Assembly: GCA_031425695.1 (NCBI GenBank)
Contig: JANPJV010000119.1
Coordinates: forward strand, 1-5,605
DNA: 5,605 nucleotides
Source: JANPJV01 sp031425695
Lineage (GTDB): Bacteria > Pseudomonadota > Gammaproteobacteria > Xanthomonadales > SZUA-5
Direction: 5' to 3'
Of this stretch, positions 1 through 5,542 are shown in pieces; position 1 is the stretch's first letter, and each line of letters starts with the position of its first letter. Below the pieces are notes generated by a model. The model was not told the DNA's origin and did not search any database. It worked only from the letters and a program-made list of their open reading frames with translations. A program made the translations under genes and the position numbers.

Positions 1-190
1 TGGGGGGTGCCTACCAACGGGAGTTATGGGCGTCGGGCTTTGGGGGGGGTCGGCGCTGCGCGCGCTCTCTACCCCACCGCTTAAACTATGCGGCCCACAC
101 CGACGCCCCACCACAAGCAATCGCGCCACGTCGGAACGTAGCCCCGCGGCTGCCCGCACATCGCCCCGCCCCCGAGCAATCGCTTCGCGG
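1..190. other. GC-rich stretch upstream of guaB, no supported gene
   Basis: I see no credible coding region here. The one open frame that starts in it (26-334, +) translates to low-complexity Arg/Ser/Pro-rich protein and runs into guaB in another frame. The stretch has G runs (2-7, 42-49) and a 9-bp inverted pair, GGGCGTCGG at 28-36 and its complement at 100-108; part of the motif recurs at 189-196. It is probably intergenic leader or promoter-proximal DNA, and the upstream gene is outside the window. Confidence 0.5.
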
Positions 191-212
191 CGTCGGTCTA
201 TAATGGGTCGCC
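176..212 (+). promoter_or_regulatory. Predicted sigma-70 promoter of guaB with GC-rich discriminator
   Basis: A perfect -10 hexamer TATAAT lies at 199-204, about 30 nt before the guaB ATG. The -35 is poor: around 175-181 only GAGCAAT-like sequence is present at 16-18-bp spacing. The bases after the -10 (205-212, GGGTCGCC) form a GC-rich discriminator, the type found at ppGpp-inhibited promoters. E. coli guaBA is under stringent and growth-rate control, so similar control here is a reasonable inference. Transcription would start near 211, leaving a leader of about 24 nt. Confidence 0.6.
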
Positions 213-221
213 TCGATCCAT

Positions 222-227
222 TAAGGT
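222..227 (+). promoter_or_regulatory. Ribosome binding site of guaB
   Basis: TAAGGT lies 7 nt before the ATG at 235. This supports that ATG as the start and leaves a very short 5' UTR if the TATAAT at 199-204 is the -10. Confidence 0.6.
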
Positions 228-234
228 TCTGCCC

Positions 235-1692
235 ATGCGTATCGTGGCCGAGGCGCTCACCTTTGATGACGTCTCGCTGGTTCCGGCTTTTTCCGATGTC
301 CTGCCCCGCGATGTCGATCTCGGCGCCCGACTGACGCGCGGCCTCAAGCTCAATATTCCGATCGTGTCGGCGGCGATGGATACCGTCACCGAGGCGCGCC
401 TGGCCATCGCGATGGCGCAGATGGGCGGCATCGGCATCGTCCACCGGAACATGACGATCGACAACCAGGTCGCGCAAGTGCGGCTGGTCAAGAAGTTTGA
501 ATCCGGGGTGATTCGCGACCCGATCACGGTTGCGCCGAATATCAGCATCCGCGAAGTGATTGCGCTGACGCGCAAGAACCAGATCTCGGGCGTGCCGGTG
601 GTCGACGGAGCCGAGCTCGTCGGCATCGTCACCAGCCGCGACCTGCGCTTCGTGACCCAGCTGGATGATCCGGTCAGCCGGATCATGACGCCGAAGCGCC
701 GGCTGGTCACCGTGCCCGAGGGCGCCACCGATGACGCCGTCATGCAGCTCCTGCACGAGAACCGGATCGAGAAGATCCTGGTCGTGAACGACCAGTTCCA
801 GTTGCGCGGAATGATCACGGTCAAGGACATCCAGAAGTCGCGCGACAATCCGAACGCGTGCAAGGACGCGCAGGAGCGACTGCGCGTCGGCGCGGCGATC
901 GGGGTTGGCGGCGATAACGAGGCGCGCGTGGAGGCGCTCGTCGCTGCGGGCGTCGACGTGATCATCGTCGACACTGCGCACGGCCATTCCAAGGGCGTCA
1001 TCGACGGGGTGCGCTGGGTCAAGCAGCGCTTCCCCAACATGCAGGTGGTCGGCGGCAACATCACCACCGGCGACGCCGCGCTCGCGCTGGTCGATGCCGG
1101 GGCTGATGGCGTCAAGGTTGGCGTCGGTCCTGGCTCGATCTGCACCACGCGAATCGTCGCCGGCGTCGGTGTACCGCAAATCACTGCGGTTTCGATGGTG
1201 GCGCGCGCAATCGAAGGCAGCGGCGCAGCAGTGATCGCCGACGGCGGCATCCGTTACTCGGGCGATCTCGCCAAGGCCATCGTCGCCGGCGCTGACTGCG
1301 TGATGATCGGCGGTCTGTTCGCCGGCACCGAAGAGGCCCCGGGCGAAGTCGAGCTCTACCAGGGCCGCTCATACAAGTCGTATCGCGGCATGGGCTCGCT
1401 GGGCGCCATGCAGCTCGGTTCCAAGGAACGCTATTTCCAGGCCGACACCGACACCGACAAGCTGGTCCCCGAAGGCATCGAAGGCCGCGTCCCCTACCGC
1501 GGCCCGCTGCGCAGCATCGTCCACCAGATGGTCGGCGGCCTCCGCGCCAGCATGGGCTACGTCGGCTGCGCCACCATTGAAGCCATGCGCACCCAACCCA
1601 GCTTCGTCCGCATCACCAACGCCGGCGTCCGCGAGTCCCACGTCCACGACGTCCAGATCACCAAAGAAGCGCCGAATTACCGGCTGGATTGA
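235..1692 (+). CDS. guaB: Inosine-5'-monophosphate dehydrogenase
   Basis: GuaB oxidises IMP to XMP with NAD+, the first committed and rate-limiting step of GMP synthesis, in the cytosol as a tetramer or octamer. The 485-residue length is normal for bacterial IMPDH. The (beta/alpha)8 barrel is split by a tandem CBS (Bateman) pair at about residues 94-150 and 153-212; in the family this pair binds adenine and guanine nucleotides for allosteric control. Visible motifs are the N-terminal LTFDDVSLVPAFS (8-20), VDTAHG (245-250) with the substrate-region Asp246, the catalytic loop GPGSICTTR (298-306) with nucleophile Cys303, DGGIR (336-340), and the flap dyad Arg399-Tyr400 in KERY. The start is supported by the SD at 222-227 and by alignment of the N terminus. 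All key residues are present and the gene looks intact. guaA follows after an unusually repeat-filled 387-bp gap, so the classical guaBA pair is conserved but physically interrupted. Confidence 0.98.
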   Translation: MRIVAEALTFDDVSLVPAFSDVLPRDVDLGARLTRGLKLNIPIVSAAMDTVTEARLAIAMAQMGGIGIVHRNMTIDNQVAQVRLVKKFESGVIRDPITVAPNISIREVIALTRKNQISGVPVVDGAELVGIVTSRDLRFVTQLDDPVSRIMTPKRRLVTVPEGATDDAVMQLLHENRIEKILVVNDQFQLRGMITVKDIQKSRDNPNACKDAQERLRVGAAIGVGGDNEARVEALVAAGVDVIIVDTAHGHSKGVIDGVRWVKQRFPNMQVVGGNITTGDAALALVDAGADGVKVGVGPGSICTTRIVAGVGVPQITAVSMVARAIEGSGAAVIADGGIRYSGDLAKAIVAGADCVMIGGLFAGTEEAPGEVELYQGRSYKSYRGMGSLGAMQLGSKERYFQADTDTDKLVPEGIEGRVPYRGPLRSIVHQMVGGLRASMGYVGCATIEAMRTQPSFVRITNAGVRESHVHDVQITKEAPNYRLD

Positions 1693-1712
1693 TCGCTTCG
1701 TCGGTAGACCTG

Positions 1713-1863
1713 TTTTTTGACGCAAATGAACGCAAAGGTGAGCAAAGGGACGCAAAGTAAAGCAGCAACAGGCGAGTGGCTTTCGACCGCATGGCTTTTT
1801 TAGCGTCCCTTTGCCGCCTTGGCGTTCCTTTGCATCAAGGCCTTTAGCACTCTGGTAGAACCG
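1713..1863. repeat. Palindromic intergenic repeat, copy A (MITE/REP-like)
   Basis: This is a ~150-bp imperfect inverted repeat. The left arm (about 1718-1753) begins TGACGCAAATGAACGCAAAG and the right arm (about 1803-1837) is its imperfect reverse complement, with one indel and a few mismatches. It opens with a T6 run, has a 50-nt centre containing a second T6 run (1795-1801 region), and ends with a tail reading TAGCACTCTGG. Copy B at 1911-2066 has the same order of parts in the same orientation. There is no transposase and no credible ORF. Minus-strand frames crossing it give Phe/Leu/Cys-rich peptides of the kind often misannotated as hypothetical proteins. It is most likely a non-autonomous palindromic repeat family; the mobiliser is unknown. 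Confidence 0.8.
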
Positions 1864-1870
1864 GAAAAAT

Positions 1871-1901
1871 GACCGCGCATGAGATTGAATTTCAGCAAGA
1901 C
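1871..1901 (+). pseudogene. Decayed duplicate of the guaA leader and first codons
   Basis: The stretch GACCGCGCATGAGA at 1871-1884 nearly repeats GACCCGCGCATGAGA at 2071-2085, which contains the real guaA start. Similarity continues into what would be codons 3-10: with two one-base gaps I count about 25 matches in 32 columns. The ATG at 1879 sits 201 bp before the real one, matching the ~199-bp offset between repeat copies A and B. It looks like a remnant left when a unit made of repeat plus guaA 5' end was duplicated. The frame is not maintained and there is no SD as good as the one before 2080. Chance similarity, or a tail that belongs to the repeat family, are the alternatives. Confidence 0.5.
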
Positions 1902-1910
1902 GGGGCCCGG

Positions 1911-2066
1911 TTTTTTTGACGCATATGAACGCAAACGGGGGCAAAGGGACACAAAGTAGAGCAGCGACAAGCGTACGCGGCGCTTGCACCTCAAGCGCTT
2001 TTTTAGCGCCCCTTTGCCCCCTTTGCGTTCATTTGCGTCAAGGCTCTTAGCACTCTGGAAGTACCG
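1911..2066. repeat. Palindromic intergenic repeat, copy B (MITE/REP-like)
   Basis: This is the second copy of the element at 1713-1863, in direct orientation. The left arm (about 1917-1952) and right arm (2006-2040) are inverted repeats, and the reverse complement of the right arm starts with the same 20 bases as the left arm of copy A. Over the first 53 nt after the T run, copies A and B match at about 46 positions. The tail again reads TAGCACTCTGG (2049-2059). The centres differ: copy B carries a clean GC-rich hairpin followed by T6, and copy A does not. The right end lies directly against the guaA ribosome binding site. Confidence 0.8.
1980..2004 (+). terminator. Possible intrinsic terminator in the centre of repeat copy B
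   Basis: The stem GCGCTTG (1980-1986) pairs with CAAGCGC (1992-1998) around a 5-nt loop and is followed at once by TTTTTT (1999-2004), the textbook layout of a rho-independent terminator on the + strand. It lies between guaB and guaA, 75 nt before the guaA ATG. If active it would end or attenuate the guaB transcript and require another promoter, or readthrough, for guaA. The competing long-arm pairing of the repeat could modulate it. It is predicted by eye only. Confidence 0.5.
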
Positions 2067-2072
2067 TAAGGA
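2067..2072 (+). promoter_or_regulatory. Ribosome binding site of guaA
   Basis: TAAGGA lies 7 nt before the ATG at 2080. It selects that start over the in-frame extension to 1984, whose extra 32 codons would be translated repeat sequence and have no counterpart in GuaA proteins. Confidence 0.7.
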
Positions 2073-2079
2073 CCCGCGC

Positions 2080-3648
2080 ATGAGACTCGATATTCATCAG
2101 GATCGGATTCTGATTCTGGATTTCGGTTCGCAGTACACGCAGTTGATCGCGCGGCGGATTCGCGAGATCGGGGTGTATTGCGAGATCTGGGCCTGGGACC
2201 ATGACCCGGCGGAGATTCCGGTGTTCGGGCCGCGCGGGATCATTCTGTCGGGCGGGCCGGAGTCGGTGCTGGCGGAAGGGGCGCCGCGCATCGCGCCGGA
2301 AGTCTTCGATGCGAAAGTACCCATACTGGGCATCTGCTACGGCATGCAGGCGATGGCCGCCCAGCTCGGCGGGCAGGTGGTGGCGGGGGCCGAGCGTGAG
2401 TTCGGCTACGCGGCGGTGCTGCCGATGGACACCTGCGAACTGCTTGATGGGTTTGCCGGCGACAACGAGACGCCGACCATGGATGTGTGGATGAGCCATG
2501 GCGATCGCGTCGAAGCCGTGCCACCCGGATTCACCGTGGTGGCGAGCACGCAGTCGGTGCCGATCGTGGGCATGGCGCATCGCGAGAACCGCTGGTTCGG
2601 CGTGCAGTTCCATCCGGAGGTGACGCATACCACGCATGGCCCCGGCATGCTCAAGCGTTTCGTCAAGACCATCTGCGGATGCCAGACGCTGTGGACCGCG
2701 GATCTCATTGCCCAGGACGCGATCGCGCGCACACGGGCGCAGGTCGGCGACGACGGCGTGCTGCTCGGCCTCTCCGGCGGGGTCGATTCGTCCGTGGTTG
2801 CGGCGCTGCTGCACCGCGCGATCGGTGACAAGCTGCTGTGCATTTTCGTCGACACCGGCCTCTTGCGCTTCGGCGAGGGCGACCAGGTGATGGCCACGTT
2901 TGCCGAGCACATGCAGCTCAACGTGATTCGCGTCGATGCGCGTGCGCGCTTCATGGACGCGCTTGCGGGTGTCGATGATCCCGAAGCCAAGCGCAAGGTC
3001 ATCGGCGGACTGTTCGTCGACGTTTTCCAGGAAGAAGCGGCGCGCCACGGCGAGCTGCGCTGGCTCGCGCAGGGCACCATCTATCCGGACGTGATCGAAT
3101 CGGCGGGCTCCAAGACCGGCAAGTCGCATGTGATCAAGTCGCATCACAATGTCGGCGGCCTCCCCGAGCGCATGCACATGAAGCTGATCGAGCCCCTGCG
3201 CGAGCTGTTCAAGGACGAAGTGCGCCGGCTCGGGACCGCGCTCGAGCTGCCCCACGACATGGTCTATCGGCACCCGTTTCCGGGCCCCGGACTGGCGGTG
3301 CGTGTGCTCGGCGAAGTCACGCCGCACGCGGTCGATGTCCTGCAGCGCGCCGACCACATTTTCATCCAGGAGCTGCGCGCCGCGCGCCTGTATGCCAAGG
3401 TCGCGCAGGCTTTTGCCGTCTACCTGCCGGTGCGTTCGGTCGGCGTCGTCGGCGACCAGCGTGCGTACGAGCCGGTGATCGCGCTGCGCGCGGTCGAGAC
3501 GGTGGACTTCATGACCGCGCACTGGGCGCACCTGCCGTACGAATTCCTGGACCTGGTGGCGCGCCGTATCGTCAATGAAGTGCGCGGCGTGTCGCGCGTC
3601 GTCTACGATATTTCGGGCAAGCCGCCGGCGACGATCGAGTGGGAGTGA
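2080..3648 (+). CDS. guaA: GMP synthase (glutamine-hydrolysing)
   Basis: GuaA converts XMP, ATP and glutamine to GMP, completing guanine nucleotide synthesis after GuaB; it is cytosolic and usually a homodimer. From the ATG at 2080 it has 522 residues, the usual length. The N-terminal class I glutamine amidotransferase domain (about 8-200) shows RILILDFGSQYTQL, the nucleophile elbow GICYGM with Cys86, and FHPEVTHT with the other triad residues His178 and Glu180. The ATP-pyrophosphatase domain follows, with P-loop LSGGVDSS (231-238), and the C-terminal dimerisation domain includes YRHPFPGPGL (396-405) and ends in KPPATIEWE. The N terminus aligns with E. coli GuaA from Ile-His onward, supporting this start. 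The stop overlaps the tadA start by 4 bp (GTGA), implying translational coupling. Expression may depend on readthrough of the terminator-like hairpin at 1980-2004 or on a promoter I could not identify in the repeats. Confidence 0.98.
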   Translation: MRLDIHQDRILILDFGSQYTQLIARRIREIGVYCEIWAWDHDPAEIPVFGPRGIILSGGPESVLAEGAPRIAPEVFDAKVPILGICYGMQAMAAQLGGQVVAGAEREFGYAAVLPMDTCELLDGFAGDNETPTMDVWMSHGDRVEAVPPGFTVVASTQSVPIVGMAHRENRWFGVQFHPEVTHTTHGPGMLKRFVKTICGCQTLWTADLIAQDAIARTRAQVGDDGVLLGLSGGVDSSVVAALLHRAIGDKLLCIFVDTGLLRFGEGDQVMATFAEHMQLNVIRVDARARFMDALAGVDDPEAKRKVIGGLFVDVFQEEAARHGELRWLAQGTIYPDVIESAGSKTGKSHVIKSHHNVGGLPERMHMKLIEPLRELFKDEVRRLGTALELPHDMVYRHPFPGPGLAVRVLGEVTPHAVDVLQRADHIFIQELRAARLYAKVAQAFAVYLPVRSVGVVGDQRAYEPVIALRAVETVDFMTAHWAHLPYEFLDLVARRIVNEVRGVSRVVYDISGKPPATIEWE

Positions 3649-4139
3649 GCGCGGAGCCAATCGCTGGCGACGAGCACTGGATGGCCCAGGCCCTCGCGCT
3701 CGCGGACCAGGCCGAAGCGCTCGGTGAGGTCCCGGTTGCCGCCCTGGTAATCGTCGACGACGTGATCGTCGGCAGCGGCCACAACCGCAACATTCTCGAC
3801 CGCGATCCGAGCGCCCATGCCGAGATTGTCGCCCTGCGCGCCGCGGGCATCGCGCTCGGCAATCACCGGCTCATTCGGGCCACGCTTTATTGCACGCTCG
3901 AACCTTGCCTCATGTGCATCGGCGCGATGATCCATGCGCGCATCGCGCGGCTGGTGTTCGCCGCCGACGATCCGAAGACCGGCGCCGTCGGCAGCGTGTT
4001 CGACTTAGCTGGCGATGCACGCCACAACCATCAAATTGACGTCGTGCGTGGTGTGCTGCAGTCCGCAGCCAGTACCCGCCTGCAGGCGTTTTTCCGCCGC
4101 AAGCGCAGCGAAGACAAGGAGCGCAGAACCCGTGGCTGA
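3645..4139 (+). CDS. tadA: tRNA-specific adenosine deaminase
   Basis: TadA deaminates the wobble adenosine A34 to inosine in tRNA-Arg(ACG), letting it read CGU, CGC and CGA; the enzyme is an essential zinc-dependent dimer in E. coli. The 164-residue product has the cytidine/deoxycytidylate deaminase fold with the zinc and proton-shuttle motif HAE (His58, Glu60) and PCLMC (Cys88, Cys91), then the family segment KTGAVGS. The N terminus HWMAQALALA matches the EYWMRHALTLA helix of E. coli TadA, so the ATG at 3681 is too late. I prefer the GTG at 3645 that overlaps the guaA stop as GTGA; GTG 3639 is two codons earlier and equally open. No separate SD is clear, though GAGTGGGA sits right before it, which fits coupling to guaA. 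The 3' end overlaps orn by 8 bp and carries its SD. Confidence 0.95.
   Translation: MSAEPIAGDEHWMAQALALADQAEALGEVPVAALVIVDDVIVGSGHNRNILDRDPSAHAEIVALRAAGIALGNHRLIRATLYCTLEPCLMCIGAMIHARIARLVFAADDPKTGAVGSVFDLAGDARHNHQIDVVRGVLQSAASTRLQAFFRRKRSEDKERRTRG
4116..4121 (+). promoter_or_regulatory. Ribosome binding site of orn, inside tadA
   Basis: AAGGAG lies 10 nt before the GTG at 4132 and within the last codons of tadA. It decides for the GTG start rather than the in-frame ATG at 4015, which would add 39 codons overlapping tadA with no match in Orn proteins. Confidence 0.7.
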
Positions 4140-4695
4140 TCCCGTCCCCAACAATGAAAACCTGATCTGGATCGATCTCGAGATGACCGGGCTCGACACC
4201 GACAAGGACGAGATCCTCGAGATCGCCACCCTGGTCACCGACAAGCAGCTCAACATCCTCGCCGAGGGCCCCGTCTACGCGATCGGCATGCCGCTGACGC
4301 GCCTTCAGGCGATGGACGACTGGAACCGCAAGCAGCACACCAAGAGCGGCCTCTGGCAGCGCGTGCTCGATTCCTGCGTGAGCCATGTGCAGGCCGAGGC
4401 CGGCACCCTCGAGTTCATCCGCCAATACGTCCCCGAACGCTTCTCGCCGATGTGCGGCAACTCGATTTGCCAGGACCGCCGCTTCCTGCACCGCCAGATG
4501 CCCACGCTCGAGCAGTACTTCCACTACCGCAACCTCGACGTCAGCACCTTGAAGGAGCTGGCCAAACGCTGGTCACCCGCCCTGCTCACCGGCTTCCACA
4601 AAGTGGGCGCCCACCTGGCGCTCGACGACATCCGCGACTCCGTCGCCGAGCTCAAGCATTACCGCGGCTTCATGGGGCAGTTCGCGGGGCTGTGA
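4132..4695 (+). CDS. orn: Oligoribonuclease (3'-5' exoribonuclease)
   Basis: Orn hydrolyses very short RNAs (2-5 nt) to mononucleotides, finishing mRNA decay, and in many gammaproteobacteria it clears pGpG made from cyclic di-GMP. The product from GTG 4132 has 187 residues, close to the ~181 of E. coli Orn. It has the full DEDDh set: Exo I motif WIDLEMTGL with Asp15 and Glu17, Exo II motif NSICQDRRF with Asp115, and Exo III motif HLALDDIRDS with His161 and Asp166. Each catalytic position is shifted by about +3 from E. coli, which fits a slightly longer N terminus. The strong SD at 4116-4121 and the 8-bp overlap with tadA argue for co-translation with guaA-tadA. The stop is followed by about 31 nt and then a REP-like palindrome that separates it from convergent baeR. 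Confidence 0.97.
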   Translation: MADPVPNNENLIWIDLEMTGLDTDKDEILEIATLVTDKQLNILAEGPVYAIGMPLTRLQAMDDWNRKQHTKSGLWQRVLDSCVSHVQAEAGTLEFIRQYVPERFSPMCGNSICQDRRFLHRQMPTLEQYFHYRNLDVSTLKELAKRWSPALLTGFHKVGAHLALDDIRDSVAELKHYRGFMGQFAGL

Positions 4696-4726
4696 GGGTT
4701 TTCGGTTTTCCGAGCCTGAGTTGCTG

Positions 4727-4819
4727 TCGTAGGTCATGTTGCCTGCGCAGCAGGCTACTTGACGCTCTTGCACCGAAGAATCGTCAAGTAGCCCGCTTCG
4801 CGGGCAACATGACCTACGA
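4727..4819. repeat. Inverted pair of REP-like elements (BIME-type) between convergent genes
   Basis: Two 37-nt arms, 4727-4763 and 4783-4819, are reverse complements with only 3 mismatches around a 19-nt spacer. Each arm starts with the GTAG tetranucleotide typical of REP elements (4729-4732, and CTAC at 4814-4817 on the other strand). Each also contains its own hairpin: GCCTGC-GCA-GCAGGC (4741-4755) in the left arm and GCCCGC-TTC-GCGGGC (4791-4805) in the right. The left arm also has flanking pairs GTCA/TGAC (4733-4736 and 4760-4763), giving the imperfect stem seen in REPs. Two of the three mismatches are a compensatory T-A to C-G change within the stem, and the third is in the loop. The element lies 31 nt after the orn stop and 7 nt from the baeR stop, so it could act as a bidirectional transcript end, although no T run follows. 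REP mobilisation by RAYT (Y1 tyrosine) transposases is established for the class; none is encoded here. Confidence 0.88.
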
Positions 4820-4826
4820 GCCCCGT

Positions 4827-5522
4827 TCAGCACTCCGGCTCGTATTTGTACCCCACTCCATAGACTGAGCGGATCGGGTCGCTGCCTGCGGCCAGCTCTT
4901 CGAATTTGCGACGCAGGTTCTTGATGTGGGAGTCGACGGTGCGGTCGGAGACGACGCGGTGGTCGACGTAGAGGTGCTCGAGCAGTTGCGCGCGTGAGAG
5001 GACGCGGCCGGGGCGGGCGACGAGGGCCTTGAGCATGCGGAATTCGACCGGGGTGAGATCGAGCTTTTCGCCACGCATGCGCGCTTCGAAGCGGGCTTCG
5101 TCGAGGACCAGCTCCGGTGTCGCGCTCTGCGCATCGCCGCTCTGCCAGTGGCGTACGCGCCGCAGCAGCGCGCGCACGCGGGCCACGACCTCGCGCGGGC
5201 TGAAGGGTTTGCAGATGTAGTCGTCGGCGCCGATATCGAGCCCGAGCAGCCGATCGATCTCGTCGACCCGGGCGGTCACCATGATCACCGGCACGTTGGA
5301 AAACTTGCGCAGCTCGCGGCACAGACTGAGCCCGTCCATGCCGGGAAGCATCAAGTCCAGCAACACGAGATCGGGGACCTCCGCACGCAGCGCCGCGAGC
5401 GCAGCTCCACCATTCCCCTGGATCTCCACACTCGCCCCGTCCGCCATCAGGTAATCGCGCAAAACCGCCGCGAGCTTCGGCTCGTCCTCGACGATCAGGA
5501 TGCGTTGGTCAGTGAGGTTCAT
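4827..5522 (-). CDS. baeR: OmpR/PhoB-family response regulator, BaeR-like
   Basis: This is a two-component transcription factor that is phosphorylated by a partner histidine kinase and binds DNA through a winged helix. The 231 residues split into a receiver domain (about 7-120) and a Trans_reg_C domain (about 135-229). Receiver residues are present: Glu12-Asp13, phospho-acceptor Asp56 in LVLLDLMLPGMDGL, Thr83 and Lys105. The stretch RFSD/KFSN to IDRLLGLDIGADDYICKPFSPREVVARV and the C-terminal RVVSDRTVDSHIKNLRRK and VYGVGYKYE closely follow E. coli BaeR, which controls envelope-stress and multidrug efflux genes with kinase BaeS. That assignment is from memory of the family, and the efflux-related SmeR type is also possible. 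The ATG at 5522 has only a weak SD (TGAGA). No kinase lies downstream, because convergent orn is there. A partner, if linked, would be upstream beyond the window. Confidence 0.85.
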   Translation of the reverse strand: MNLTDQRILIVEDEPKLAAVLRDYLMADGASVEIQGNGGAALAALRAEVPDLVLLDLMLPGMDGLSLCRELRKFSNVPVIMVTARVDEIDRLLGLDIGADDYICKPFSPREVVARVRALLRRVRHWQSGDAQSATPELVLDEARFEARMRGEKLDLTPVEFRMLKALVARPGRVLSRAQLLEHLYVDHRVVSDRTVDSHIKNLRRKFEELAAGSDPIRSVYGVGYKYEPEC

Positions 5523-5542
5523 GGCGCGGTCTCATTTGGAGT

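Noticed and set aside
26..334. 102-residue open frame on + across the guaB promoter
   Set aside because: Composition is Arg/Ser/Pro-rich with no recognisable family, it has no SD, and it runs into guaB in another frame.
198..1250. 350-residue open frame antisense to guaB
   Set aside because: A shadow of guaB in GC-rich DNA: Ser/Thr/Arg-rich translation with no motif, while the + strand has an unmistakable IMPDH.
1718..2040. CRISPR-like array, from the repeated short motifs in the guaB-guaA gap
   Set aside because: There are only two direct copies of a long palindrome, with no regular short repeats or spacers and no cas genes.
2023..2067. Possible guaA promoter in the right arm of repeat copy B
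   Set aside because: TTGCGT at 2023 or 2033 could serve as -35, but no convincing -10 lies at the proper spacing (TCTTAG at 2045 is poor).
1984..2079. N-terminal extension of guaA to an ATG at 1984
   Set aside because: The extra 32 codons encode repeat sequence; the ATG at 2080 has a good SD and matches the family N terminus.
1369..2081. Minus-strand frames over the guaB end and the intergenic repeats (1369-1989 and 1800-2081)
   Set aside because: They translate the palindromic repeat copies, with near-identical peptides appearing in both, and the antisense of guaB. There is no SD and no domain.
2047..3660. 537-residue open frame antisense to guaA
   Set aside because: It is longer than guaA itself but His/Arg/Asp/Ala-rich with no motifs. 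Stops are rare opposite GC-rich coding DNA, and guaA is certain.
4015..4131. N-terminal extension of orn to an ATG at 4015
   Set aside because: It would overlap tadA by 125 bp with no Orn homology; GTG 4132 has AAGGAG upstream.
4573..5322. 249-residue minus frame across the orn end, the REP pair and baeR
   Set aside because: Out of frame with baeR, Arg/Pro-rich, and it reads through the palindrome; no family features.
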